Shown piece by piece: positions 11,301 to 21,400 of a stretch of 64,000 nucleotides of DNA. The stretch is taken from NCBI GenBank assembly GCA_017506865.1, contig JAFCMP010000552.1, forward strand, positions 496,001-560,000. The letters are read 5' to 3'. A program made the position numbers and the translations under genes. Each line of letters starts with the position of its first letter. The stretch's first letter is position 1. Source of the DNA: Tribonema minus (lineage: Eukaryota > Sar > Xanthophyceae > Tribonematales > Tribonemataceae). The notes beneath the pieces were generated by a model that was given only the letters and a program-made list of their open reading frames with translations, was not told the DNA's origin and searched no databases.

Positions 11301-14300
11301 ACTATGACCAATGCGCCACTCACCTATTCACGCTTGCTGTGCTGACATATGACTGTCATGTTCTCGCAGGGCATGGCCATGGCGCTGGGGAGCAGCTGGT
11401 GCGTGGCGGTGAGCCAGATGCAGGACGAGGCCAAGGCCAGCAGCAAGCGCGCCGCGCAGGTACGCGGGCGAGCAGCGTCAGTACAGTACAGCGGTACACT
11501 CATTGACTTATTGAACTCCTTTTGAACTCTCTCTGAACTCTGAGCCGTGCCCGGTTTTTCGGTGATGTAACCGAGATGTAGGATGAGGCCAAGGCCAGCA
11601 GCAAGCGCGCCGCGCAGGTACGCAGGCGAGCAGCGTCAGTACACTGTTGCTGGCACAGCTGTACTCTCATTGGCTTTTTGAACTCTTTCTGAACTCTCTC
11701 CGAACTCTGAGGCGCGCGCCCGGTATTGGTGATGTAACCGAGATGTAGGACGAGGCCAAGGCCAGCAGCAAGCGTGCCACGCAGGTACGCAGGCGAGCAG
11801 CGTCAGTACAGTGGTGCGGGCACAGCGGTACACTCATTGACTTTTTGAACTCCTTCCGAACTCTTTCTGAACTCTGAGGCGCATGCCCGGTTTTGGTGAT
11901 GTAACCGAGATGCAGGACGAGGCTAAGGCCAGCAGCAAGCGCGCCGCGCAGGTACGCAGGCGAGCAGCGTCAGCAAAGTGTTGCTGGCACAGTGGTACAC
12001 TCATCAACTTTTTGAACTCTTTCTGACCTCTTTCTGAACTCTGAGGCGCGCGCTGGATTTCGGTTACAGCGCCGAATGACATGGACTTCTCATTGGGAAT
12101 CATTTTGGTACATGTATTTGCGCCACATGGCTAAGGTGAGGGCTTAGAGTCAGCTTCGTCTGGAGTCATGGCCAGCCGCAGTGCGCTGCTGCCGATAGGT
12201 GCCATGATCAGCAACGCAACGTCCCGAAAGCAGCTGCTCAGCGCGCCACCGCATCCATCGCGCAGCCTCCACTGCCAGCGCGTGCACCGCGCATGAGCAG
12301 CAGCAGCAGCAAACGACCAATGCACACCCTTCATTCACTCTCTCGTGCCTTCCACGCGCCGCCGCCGTGTCGCCGCCGCTGCGTGGTCTTGCGCGCCGCA
12401 GACGGTGGCCGACGCCGCCAAGCGCGTTGCGGCGGCGCGCGCTGCGCAGGCCAAGGCCATCGCGCGCCTGGACAGAGTCACGAGGGACATTGCAGACAGG
12501 CAGGACGCGCTCACACGCACACGCACCGGCGGCGACGGCGGCGGCGGCGGCGCGTTCGGCGACTGGGCCACGCACGACGACGCCGCCGCAGGTGCTGCTG
12601 CTGGCGTAGCGAATGGCGCCAGCGCGGCGGCAGCGGCGGCGCTCGACCAGTCGGGCAGCAGCACCGGCGGCGGCGGCAGCAGCAGTGGCGGCAGGGCGAG
12701 TGCAGCGGACGAGGGGTCGCAGGCGGTGGCGGCGGCGGCGGCAGCAGCGGCGGTGGGGCTGCAGAAGGGGCTGGAGTCGCTGGGGCTGGCGCAGGGGGCG
12801 GCGGACAGGGCGCGGACGCTGGAGGCGCGGCTCATGTCGCTGCTGGAGGAGAAGGCGCTGGCGCAGGCAAGCTATACTGTTTAGCTGTATTGTTTGTTGT
12901 AAAGCGTCCCGTGTTTGCGACCATATACACGTATTTCTCTTGGCCACTGCTGCCATGGTCTTCTACATCTGAAACTTGACAGCTTGCTGATTACTCTTCT
13001 GTCAGACGCTGTTAAGCAACGCGCTGTGGCGGCCCGACCACTGCGGCCTGTGCCGTAGCCGCAGCAGCGGCGGCGTCCGATGCTATTGCTGGCAGCACAC
13101 AGTGCGCGCTCTCGCTGCTGCTCTCTCGCGAGCATCTGAGCTCACTCACATGACATTGCAAATCTATCCACCTCATAGCTTACTTTCATCAGCACAGCAG
13201 GCGGTGACGGCAGGCGGGGAGAAGTTGGACACGCTGCCGCCGCCTTCTCTGCCGCCACTGCGCCACGAGACGCGGCTGCGCAGCCCCAGACACAGCCAGC
13301 GCCGCGCGCTCTGCGTAAAAAGGCATGCGCCGAGCTTGCCCGCCATGCCCATCTAACGCGGCGCTCCGCGACTCGCACCCCCCGCTCACCGCCGTGCGTG
13401 GCGGCGCAGGAGGCGGCAGCGGCGCACGGCGACGACATGGACACGGCCGCCGCGGCACTCACCGCCGCCGCCGCGGCACTCACCGCCGCCGCCGCGGCAG
13501 TGCTCGACGCGTCCTTGCAACATGTTATTGGACACTGCCGAGCGTGCCCATTTAACTGCGCTCTGCGACTCCCCCCCCCCCCCAACGGCCGCTCACCACC
13601 GCGGCACAGGAGGCGGTGGCGGCGCGCGGCGACGACATGGACACGGCCGCCGCGGCCCTCACCGCCGCCGCCGCGGAGGCGCTCGACGCCGTGCAGCTCG
13701 AGGACGGCGCGCGCTGGAGCACGCTGCTGCGCGTGCTGTGCGAGCTGGCGGGGAGCGCGGCGGCGGCGGCGGCGGACGTCGCGGCGGCGTGCGCGGCGGC
13801 GGCGCCGCTGCTGCGCGCCGTCGACAGCGGCGGCGACGTCGCGCACTTCGCGGCGGCGGAGGGCGCGGAGACAGCAGCCGGGGGGGGTTCGCCGATACTG
13901 CACAAGGTCCGTCGGCGCGCGAGTGCTGAGGCCCCGGGGGGCGCTGGTGTAAGGCTAGGGCTAGGATTAGGAGATTAGAAGGTTCTGGTGAAGGGCTCGC
14001 ACCGGCGTTTGTCGTGGTGATGGTGCAGTGTTGCGTCTCGAGCCCCGAGACAAGCGCGCAAATGTGCGCTCGCGTCGGTGTGCAGTGCGGTAATGATGGT
14101 GCACCGCCAGAAAGCCTGATGTCGCAATGTGCTCGAGCTTCACGACTGCCCCTGCCCGCATGCACAATGGCAGCGGCAGTGGCCGGCCCTGGTGCACCGC
14201 CCTGGTGCTGCATGATGGTATTGTGCGCGTCTTTGGTAGGGTCAGGGTCAGGGGAACCAGCTGCTGGTTCTTGTCAGGGCGTACGTGAGAAGTGGCGCTT

Positions 14301-17300
14301 CCTGTGAGAGACTGCGATCCCCCGCTACTAAAGGAGCACGAGTATCACTGTGTGCGCTAGTGGCAGCGCTACATACCTACCCAATGGCAGCGCTCAACGG
14401 CAGTTCCCCCTGTACGTGCCCCCCCCCCCCCCCCGCGTGCAGGTCATGTTCATGCGCTACGGCGGCGAGGCGCTGCAGGCGGAGCGCGCGCTGCTCGGCA
14501 GCACCGCGCAGCAGCAGCAGCAGCAGCGGCGCCAGCGCTCGTCCCTCGAGGGCGCTGCCGCCGCCGCTGCACAGCCCACAAAGCGCGGCAGCGCGAGCAC
14601 GCCACCGCCGTCGGTGTCGCCGCCCGCCACGCCGCTGCCGCTGCCGCCGCCGTCGCCGCCGCCGTCGCCACCGCCGCACCAGGGCCTGCCGGAACGCGCT
14701 CTGAGCGTCGCGATCGGCAGCAGCAGCGGCGGCAGCGGCAGCAGCGCGGCAGGGCCGGCAAACGGTGCTGCAGACGATGGCATGCACCGCAGCAGCTCCG
14801 AGCCTCATATCATCGGTCTGCATGACGATGACAGCGGTGCCAAGCACCAGCAGGCATCTGATGGCAGCAAGGGCGCCGCTGGCGGCGGCGGCAGCAGCGG
14901 CGGCGGCGGTCGCAGCAAGCGGCACACGCTCACCACGTCGCCGGCTGGGCTGCAGCCAGTAGCAGAGCCACATGACGGTGACGGCGGGTCAGCGCCTCCT
15001 AGACCTGTGCAGGTGCGTGTGCACCGTGTGGCACCCAAATCTTCTTCCACGTCGCTTTATCATTGCATAGCTGAGAGGGGGTCTTGGCTGCATGACAGCG
15101 CAGGAGCTGACGTATCGCCAGGTAGTAACCTCGTCGCTGGAAGGACTGCGCGTTCGTTCATGGTTTATCATATGCGCGGTTGGACAGAGGCGCCCAGGCG
15201 CTGCTGCCAGGCACAGCCTGTGCCGCCACTGCGCAGGATGCGCGCCCTCGCCGCTTGCGTGCCGCATTGCACTCCTGGCTGTTTTGCAGTGCAGGCGCGC
15301 GTGTACCGTGGCACCTGCTCCAAGACTCACCTGGGCACATGCGGCAAGCCCACTTGCGCTCACATTGCTGTTTTGCGGTGGGGGGGCAATGACAGCAGCA
15401 AAACGCGGGGCCGCCGGGCGAATGCGGCCGTAAAGCAGCTGTTGCTCATCATTGACATCAGCAGGGCGCTGAACCGCCGCCGCCGCTACCGATGCTGCCG
15501 CAAAGCGTGCAGGCGAGGCCAGATGCTCTGCCCTGCAGAGTGGCACCGCGAGCCGTCTTCGCAGCAGCGGACTCTCGCCTTGCTGCACTTCGTTCTACTG
15601 CTTGACAAGTACGCGTTCTCGCCCAGCGTGATTTCAAAAAGGGGGTCCATGATTGCGCAGCATACCGTCGTCGCAGCCCCCGCCCCCCCCCGCGCCGCAA
15701 TGCAGCGCCGCCATCAGCGCCTGCGCAGCAGGCCCCTGCCTGGGGCCGCTGTCTGACGCGTCCTTGCAGTCATTCCGTACACGCGCACTGCCACGGCGAA
15801 CCTGCCTGCTGAATGCATTTGTTTTGTTTCCTGCTGCGCTACGTGCTGCTCGTGTCGCGCCGTGTGCAGGCTCGCGGCGCACCATCGCCGCATCGCTTAG
15901 CCACAACGAGCACCGACGCAGCAGCGATCACTGCCAATGGCGACCAGAGCCGCGCGCTGCCGCCCGCGTCGCCGCTGCCCTCGCCGCTGCCGTCGCCGCT
16001 GCCGTCGCCGCCGTCGTCGCCGCCGCCGTCGCCGCCGCCGCCGTCCGTGCCGCATTCGACGTCATCGACGCCGCGGCGCCGCAGCCGCACGCCGCGGTTC
16101 GGCTCGCCAGAGGTGCGGGGTGGGGCGTGCGTGGCTTGTCTAGAGCAGGGCGCATGCAGCGAGGCCTTAGGATAGGTCGGGGTAGGGTTAGTGTTAGGGT
16201 TGGGGATAGGTTAGGGTAAATGTGCTGAGCGCCTTGCAGGAGTTGCACTTTCATCTGGGCTTCAAGAAATGGCAGCACAGCGGCAGCAGTAGCGGTTTTC
16301 GTATGGGATGCAAGATGATCTCCTTACAACAGCGCTCCGCATGTTGTGTGCACTTCAGCCCTTGCGGTGGCGTCGCAGTGCAGGGAATGGCGTGCGCGCA
16401 GCTCGTGTGTATGACCAAACATATGCGTAGATGACCACGCCAGTTGACATGCCTGGTCCCTCGCATCCTGGCGTCGCACACCCCCGTCTCTCACGCGCCG
16501 CAGTCCGCCGCTGCGCGCTTATCACACACGCATCCCCCCCCCCGCCCCCCCTATGCTGCCCGCTGCGCGCAGGTGTACGACGGCGGCGACGACGATGCCG
16601 CTGCCGCCTCCGCCCTCGCCGCTGCCGCGGCAGCGCACCCGGGCGAGCGCGTCATCGAGTCGTACTCGTGTGCGCTGTACCTTGGCGGGCTGCCGATGCA
16701 CGGGCGCCTCAGCGTCTCGGCCGACGCGGTGCGCTTCGCGGGCTGGCGCAGCACGCGCTTCGACCTGCCGCTCGCGCAGCTCGCCGCGGCGGAGCGCACG
16801 ACGCTCATGGTCGTCATGGCGAACGCGCTCACGCTCACGACGCGCGCGGGCGAGAGGATCATCCTCGGCTCGTTCCTGTACCGCGACGACTGCCTCGCGC
16901 TGCTCGTGCGCCTCATCGGCGTCACGCACGGCATGGCGGACGTCCAGGGGGGCCCGGGGTACCCCATCTCCCCCCCGCCGCCAGTGCTGCCCGCCCCCTC
17001 GACCGCCCCCCCCGCGCCCCCCTCGCAGCTCCCCCCCGACCCCATCGGCAACGCCGACCAGTACGAGATCATGATGGACATGGAGCTGCGGTGTCACCCC
17101 GAACAAGCGCTGGAGTGGCTCTGGGGGGCGAAATCGTCGTTTTGGACGGATTTTTGCCGGCGGCAGGGGGAGCTGGAGCTGGAGGTCGGGGGGTGGCAGG
17201 CGGTGGAGGCGGGGTTTGAGGGGCTTGCGGCGGGGTGCTTCAAGGGGGAGGCGTTCGACGTGCAGCGCACGGTGGCCTTCCAGCACCCGCGCACGAGCAT

Positions 17301-18401
17301 GCTGATGGTGAGAGGCGCGCGTGCCGGTGTGCGCGTGCGCGCACATTCTTCATCTGCTTGAAGTTTGTACCGCGCTTGAAGTTTGTGCCGCGACGACGGC
17401 GCAGCGTTGCGTCCCGGTGACTGACACTCCTGCCCTGTATTTGTTGCATACCATCTTGACCTGTGTGTGACCACCGTTCATATCCACCTATCCTGCTCCC
17501 CCCTCCCCATCGCGCTGCCCAGATTGGCCCGAAGCACGTGCCGACCACGCAGCGCTGCGCGCTGCGGCGCGACGGCGACGGCGCCGAGCGCTGCGTCGTC
17601 TGCCTCACCGCCACCATCAGCGGCGTGCCGCTCTCCGACTGCTTCGTCGTCGCGCAGCGCGTCGTGCTGACCGCCGCCAGCCCCGCCCCTGGCCTCGCTA
17701 TGCCTAGCGCGAGCGCCGCCGCCGCCGAGAGCAGCGGCGCGGACGGCGCGCAGCCGCGGCAGCGGCAGGCGGAGGCGCGCTGCCGTGTGCGCGCCGGCAT
17801 GGAGGTGGTGCTCGTGAAGCCCACCATCATGCGCGGCAAGATCAAGAGCGCGTCGCTCGACGAGACGCGCGCGACGTGGGCGGCGTGGGCGCCGCTCGCG
17901 GCGGCGGCGGTCGAGCACCTGCGCGCGCGGCACGGCGCCGCCGCCGTCGACGCGCGCGCCGCGCCGCTGGAGCCGCCGCCGGACCTGCTGCGACGCGCCG
18001 CCGCCGCAGCGCAGGCGGGCGCTGCTGCAGAGGGGGCGGCGCGCCCCGCAGCAGCGCTCATCATGGGGGGGAAAGCGGGGGGGGGCGCGGCGGGGGCGTA
18101 CCGGGGCGGGCGGGCCACCCCCCGGGCGGGGGGGGTGGCGGGGGGCGCGGAGCGGGGGTTCTGGGGGCGGGTGGGGCAGGCGGCGCTCGCGGTGCTGTCG
18201 CATCCCGTGGGGGTGAAGTGGGTGGCGCTGGCGGTGCTGGTGTGCGCGCTGTGGCGGCAGAGCGCGCAGCTCGGGCGCGCGGCGCGCGGCGCGGAGGAGA
18301 CGGCGGCGGCGCTCGGCGAGCTGCGCGCCGCGCACGCGCGGCAGGAGCGCCTGCTGGCGCAGCTCCTGCAGCAGCAGCTGCCGCCGGCACAGAGGCAGTA
18401 G
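5351..18401 (+). CDS. F-BAR + GRAM + VASt + C-terminal TM protein (Lam/GRAMD1-like sterol transporter candidate)
   Basis: Exons: 5351-5752, 6132-6437, 6874-7122, 7804-7935, 8390-8781, 9737-9953, 11370-11459, 12402-12866 (GC donor), 13610-13906, 14443-15012, 15870-16112, 16573-17307, 17523-18401; about 1,660 aa. Candidate extra exons are 13006-13101 (phase 0, GTGCGC donor) and one from 16240 with unclear end. F-BAR: FGEALWEKLDGIRDKG, then FLHERADVEEAFGKALLKAV and charged helical exons 3-8. After Ser/Pro-rich linkers comes a GRAM domain (YLGGLPMHGRLSVSADAVRF to RIILGSFLYRDDCLALLVRL) and a VASt domain from YEIMMDMELRCHPEQALEWL to GVPLSDCFVVAQRVV. A TM helix WVALAVLVCALW and short coiled coil end the protein. 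GRAM-VASt-TM proteins anchor in the ER and move sterol at contact sites; the F-BAR part would bind curved membrane. Sterol transfer is inferred. Confidence 0.82.
7630..7668 (+). repeat. Decayed acceptor-side copy of exon 4
   Basis: The sequence GCGCAGGGGACCGCAGAG and following bases repeats the acceptor and first ~20 nt of exon 4 (7804 onward, CACAGGGGACTGCGGAG). It sits about 165 bp upstream in the intron and is followed by a GTATAC that could act as a weak donor. Confidence 0.7.
8220..8305 (+). repeat. Decayed acceptor-side copy of exon 5
   Basis: CGCCGCAGCTCATCAGGCTG resembles the exon 5 acceptor and start (CGCCGCAGCTCGACAGCCTG at 8384-8403). The C/G-rich tract upstream is copied too, with a period of about 125 bp. 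Confidence 0.7.
8782..9180 (+). repeat. Tandem array of exon 5 donor-side copies (~100 bp unit)
   Basis: After the true donor at 8781/8782, the exon end and intron start are repeated with donor positions near 8883, 8982, 9084 (decayed to ATGAGG) and 9173. Each good unit holds CCGGCGCAG, a 14-nt exon fragment GAGTCGTACAGCAG, then GTGAGG and a TTGAAGTTGTGCAC box. Each unit could therefore be read as a 14-nt microexon with both splice sites. Confidence 0.85.
9954..10665 (+). repeat. Tandem array of exon 6 donor-side copies (~130 bp unit)
   Basis: The end of exon 6 (GTGGCGACGACGGTGGCGGC ... CGCAG) plus GTGAGCGAGATGATGG recurs with donor points near 10086, 10219, 10385, 10514 and 10660. The units diverge, mostly by expansion of GGC triplets. 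The last has lost the GT. Confidence 0.85.
11101..11206 (+). repeat. 15-bp tandem repeat, CATGCTGTCAATGCAT type
   Basis: Six to seven copies of CATGCTGTCAATGCAT lie in the intron before exon 7. It is a simple minisatellite with no spacer structure, so not a CRISPR. Confidence 0.9.
11210..11270 (+). repeat. Acceptor-side copy of exon 7
   Basis: TTGCAGGTCATGGCCATGGC and on repeats the true acceptor and start of exon 7 (TCGCAGGGCATGGCCATGGC at 11364) about 140 bp upstream, through GCGCTGGGGAGCAGCTGG. Exon 7 thus has copies on both sides. Confidence 0.85.
11570..11965 (+). repeat. Three donor-side copies of exon 7 (~165 bp unit)
   Basis: GAGGCCAAGGCCAGCAGCAA through CGCGCAG and GTACGCAGGCGAGCAGCGTC recur, with donor points near 11617, 11784 and 11951 after the true one at 11459. 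The intron part with repeated TTTGAACTC is included in every unit. Confidence 0.9.
13190..13515 (+). repeat. Two acceptor-side copies of exon 10
   Basis: Acceptors ending at 13200 and 13409 precede the true acceptor at 13609, at roughly 200-210 bp spacing. Both are followed by versions of GAGGCGGTGGCGGCGCGCGG ... GACATGGACACG. The nearer copy retains the GCC-rich Ala codons and then diverges. Confidence 0.8.
16160..16218 (+). repeat. Degenerate TTAGGG-like tract in intron
   Basis: Contains several GGTTAGGG/GTAGGG units just upstream of a candidate exon at 16240. It is too short and impure to be a telomere. Confidence 0.6.
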
Positions 18402-19111
18402 CAGCGGCAGCGGCGGCGGCGGCGGCGTGGCGTCGCCGGAGCCGCAGCAGCCGCAGCGCTGATGCTCAGGCAACTGAAGCTGCTGCTGCACGCAACGACG
18501 GGGCCGGCTTGGCAGCACTGCATGCTGCTCGGCGAACTGAGCCTGACGGCTCCGCTTCTCTTTCCCCCTGCCCCCCCGCCACCGCGCACCGCGCGCTTGT
18601 GTGCTGGTCAATGGCGCGGCCTGTACCTTACACAAACGGCTTCAGTATATATATATAAAGCCCTCCCGCGGTTCGCGGAAAGCAAGTGCTCCATGCCGCC
18701 ATTTATGCCAGATGGGTGGCTGTGTGCGTGAGTTTGACTCAGCGCTGCCGCTGTATGGACCGCTTATGTAGCACCACATGGCGTTGTCATCATGTCCCTT
18801 TATTGTCGATGATGCTCGTCGCTTTACAAATACTTCTGCTGGTACACCTTGCAGGGCATTTTGCTGTGCATTTGCACGTCTGGTGCACCTGTCTTGGTTG
18901 TGGGGTTCCAGCAAATACTTGAGCGTGTGGGGTACTTTGGAACAGCAGAGTAAGCTGGTAGTACATGCAAACGTCAATTTTTGCTCTGAAATCAATTCGA
19001 ACTGAAAAAACGTCATTTTTGGTGTAAGGTCCCCCCCCCCCACTCAAATTTGAACTTCAGGGAAGATGTACACTTCAACTGTTGTCTTTTGAAGTTTGAG
19101 TGGGGCCCACA
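18402..19111. other. Intergenic, 3' UTR and (TA)n, no gene seen
   Basis: Holds the 3' end of the F-BAR/GRAM gene, a (TA)6 stretch at about 18645-18656 and TTGAAGTTTGAG near 19089. No convincing exon on either strand. Confidence 0.5.
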
Positions 19112-19165
19112 CGACAAGCTTTCAGTTAGCCGTACTTTGCAGGCTGAAGGTCGACGACCGCATCT

Positions 19166-21183
19166 ATGAACACCGCTTTCAGAATAGGCATTCTTACCGC
19201 CGCACGCCGCGTCCCGAAGGCAGCAGCGATCTCTGCGCCTCGCTGTGTAGGATGGCGGCAAGCGGTCCTACTAACTGGCGTTGACACGCCGTCCAGGCTG
19301 TCAAGCGGGCAGGGACGGCCTGTGGCCCGACAAACAGCCAGGACACCTGCGACACCCTGGCTCAAGGAACAGATACGCTGGAGCAGCCGCAGGCTCATGC
19401 GGAATTGCAAAGAGTGATGGCCGCAGAGGACAGGATGAAGGCGGGCAACGCAAATCTCATCGGCGCCAGGAACAAGAAGCCCGTCGTCTTCAGATATAAG
19501 ACGTGCGTTGATGTCGATGACAGGGGCAACCAGTGCAGGAAACGGCGGACCTACGGCATGCCCGGGGGTAAGGCCGCCACGCACTGTGCCGCGCATAAGA
19601 CGCCGGGCATGGTCGACGTCAAAACCAAGAAGTGCGTTGGTGTGGACGAGGGGGGCGTCCAGTGCTCGAGGCAGCCGACCTTTGGCGTGCCCGGGGGTAA
19701 GGCCCCCACGCACTGCGCCGCGCACAAATCGCCGGGCATGGTCGACGTCAGAAACAAGCGGTGCGCTGGCGTGGACGAGAGGGGCACCCAGTGCACAAAG
19801 TTGCCAAGCTTCGGCGTGCTCGGAGGGAAGGCCGCCACGCACTGCGCTGCGCACAAGACGTCGGGCATGGTCAACGTCACGAACAGGAGGTGCGTCGGCG
19901 TGGACGAGGGGGCGCCAAGTGCACGAGGGTGGCGGCATTCGGCGTGCCCGGTGTTAAGACCGCCACGCACTGCGCCGCGCACAAGACGCCGGGCATGGTC
20001 AATGTGAGATACAAGAAGTGCGCTGGAGTGGGCGAGGGGGGCGCCAAGTGCACGAGGGTACTGTGCTTCGGCGTGCCCGGGGGTAAGGCCACGCAGTGCG
20101 CCGCGCACAAGGAGCCGGGCATGGTCAACGTCATTAACAAGCGATGCGCTGGCGTGGACAAGGCGGGCGTCAAGTGCACGAGGCACCCGGTCTTCGGCGT
20201 GCCCGGGGAAAAGGCCCCCACGTACTGCGCTGCGCACAAGACGCCGGGCATGGTCAACGTCAAGCGCAAGAAGTGCGCCGGTGTGGACGAGGGGGGCGTC
20301 AAGTGTTCGAGGCAGCCGACTTTTGGCGTGCCCGGGGGTAAGGCCGCCACGCACTGCGCCGCGCACAAGACGCCGGACATGGTAGATGTCAAAACCAAGA
20401 AGTGTTTGGTGTGGACGAGGGGGGCGCCAAGTGCACGAGGGTGCCGTGCTTCGGCGTGCCCGGGGGTAAGGCCACGCACTGCGCTGCGCACAAGACGACG
20501 GGCATGATCAACGTCATCGACAAGAGGTGCGTCGGCGTGGACGCGGGTGGCGCCAAGTGCACGAGGATACCGTCCTTCGGCATGCCCGGGGAAAAGGCCC
20601 GCACGCACTGCGCCGCGCACAAGACGCCTGGCATGGTCGACGTCAAGCACAAGAAGTGCACCGGTTGTGGTGCCACTGGGTAGTGTCACCTGCTTCAACT
20701 CTCTGTTTCCTCAGGATTGGGACAGTCTGCTCAGCCAGAGACAGTTCTTGGTTGACGGTTACAGGAAGTTGAGTTTGGTTGGTTGTTTTCTGTCACTTTG
20801 GAGTGAGCGACAGCCTGATAACACACACACACTTGCTGGAGTGCTGCTGTGGGTGTCAGTGTGCTGTCTGCTCTGTTTGTCAGTGCTCACGTGCAGTGCA
20901 AGCACGTCACGGTGTGGACGAGGGGGGCGTCAAGTGCACGAGGGTGGCGGCCTTCGGCGTGCCAGGTAAGGCCGCCATGCACTGCACTGCACACAAGACG
21001 CCGGGCATGGTCGACGTCAAAAACAAGCGGTGCACCGGCGTGGACGAGGGGGGCGTCGAGTGCACGAGGCGGCCAACCTTCCGCATGCCCGGGGGTAAGG
21101 CCGCCACGCACTGCTCCGCGCACAAGACGCCGGGCATGGTCACCGTCCAACGCAAGCAGTTCGCAACGCTCGAAGGACACTAG
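19166..21183 (+). pseudogene. EsV-1-7 cysteine-rich repeat protein gene A, frame broken
   Basis: About eleven tandem repeats of 43 aa (129 bp) follow the pattern C-x9-C-x15/16-C-x2-H-x12, for example CAGVDEGGVKC then FGVPGGKAATHCAAH and KTPGMVDVK. This is the EsV-1-7 repeat, first seen in Ectocarpus virus EsV-1 and in the brown algal developmental protein IMM. The usual form has C-x4-C; here the first spacing is x9. Function is unknown. The repeats do not stay in one frame: single-base losses appear near 19911 (a G run) and 20403, and a 248-bp insertion lies near 20666. Upstream, the ATG at 19166 opens an 83-codon frame that does not join the repeats. The last repeat ends with GMVTVQRKQFATLEGH and TAG. 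Either a decayed gene or assembly indels; RNA would decide. Confidence 0.75.
20666..20913 (+). mobile_element. 248-bp intron-like insertion in an EsV-1-7 repeat
   Basis: One repeat is interrupted exactly between two copies of CGGT (20662-20665 and 20910-20913). Removing the insert with one CGGT leaves the normal repeat sequence in frame. It resembles an insertion with a 4-bp target duplication. It also holds a possible GT-AG pair, 20664-20896, whose removal keeps the frame. No terminal inverted repeats or coding capacity seen. Confidence 0.5.
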
Positions 21184-21400
21184 GCGCAGTGCTGCTGGAG
21201 ACACCTCCTGCCAGTACAAGGGAGCTTGTTTCCCTGCAGGAAAAGTTGAAGGACAGTGCCCAAGCACTGCATGCATGCTATCAGGTTGCTTGGGGTGCTG
21301 ACAACTCTATTTGCACCCCCCACACCACCTCTCGCCCCCATCGTATACTTTGTGTTTAGGCCCACAGTGCCGTCGTACACTTCATTGATAATCATTTTCG

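Larger units (their letters stand above)
19112..21400 (+). repeat. Segmental duplication, copy A (EsV-1-7 locus)
   Basis: From GACAAGCTTTCAGTTAG through the downstream GGTTGCTTGGGGTGCTGA and CCCACAGTG this copy aligns by eye with 23602-25195. It includes about 50 bp upstream of the start codon, the coding part and about 200 bp downstream. The copies differ by substitutions and small indels. Confidence 0.8.

Noticed and set aside
13398..13952. Arg-rich 184-codon frame
   Set aside because: It is an out-of-frame reading of GC-rich Ala codons in exon 10 and its copy; no start or splice support.
19551..20698. Open frames of over 270 codons on the minus strand across the EsV-1-7 repeats
   Set aside because: They mirror the 129-bp coding repeat of the plus strand; Cys/His conservation and motif spacing make sense only on the plus strand.
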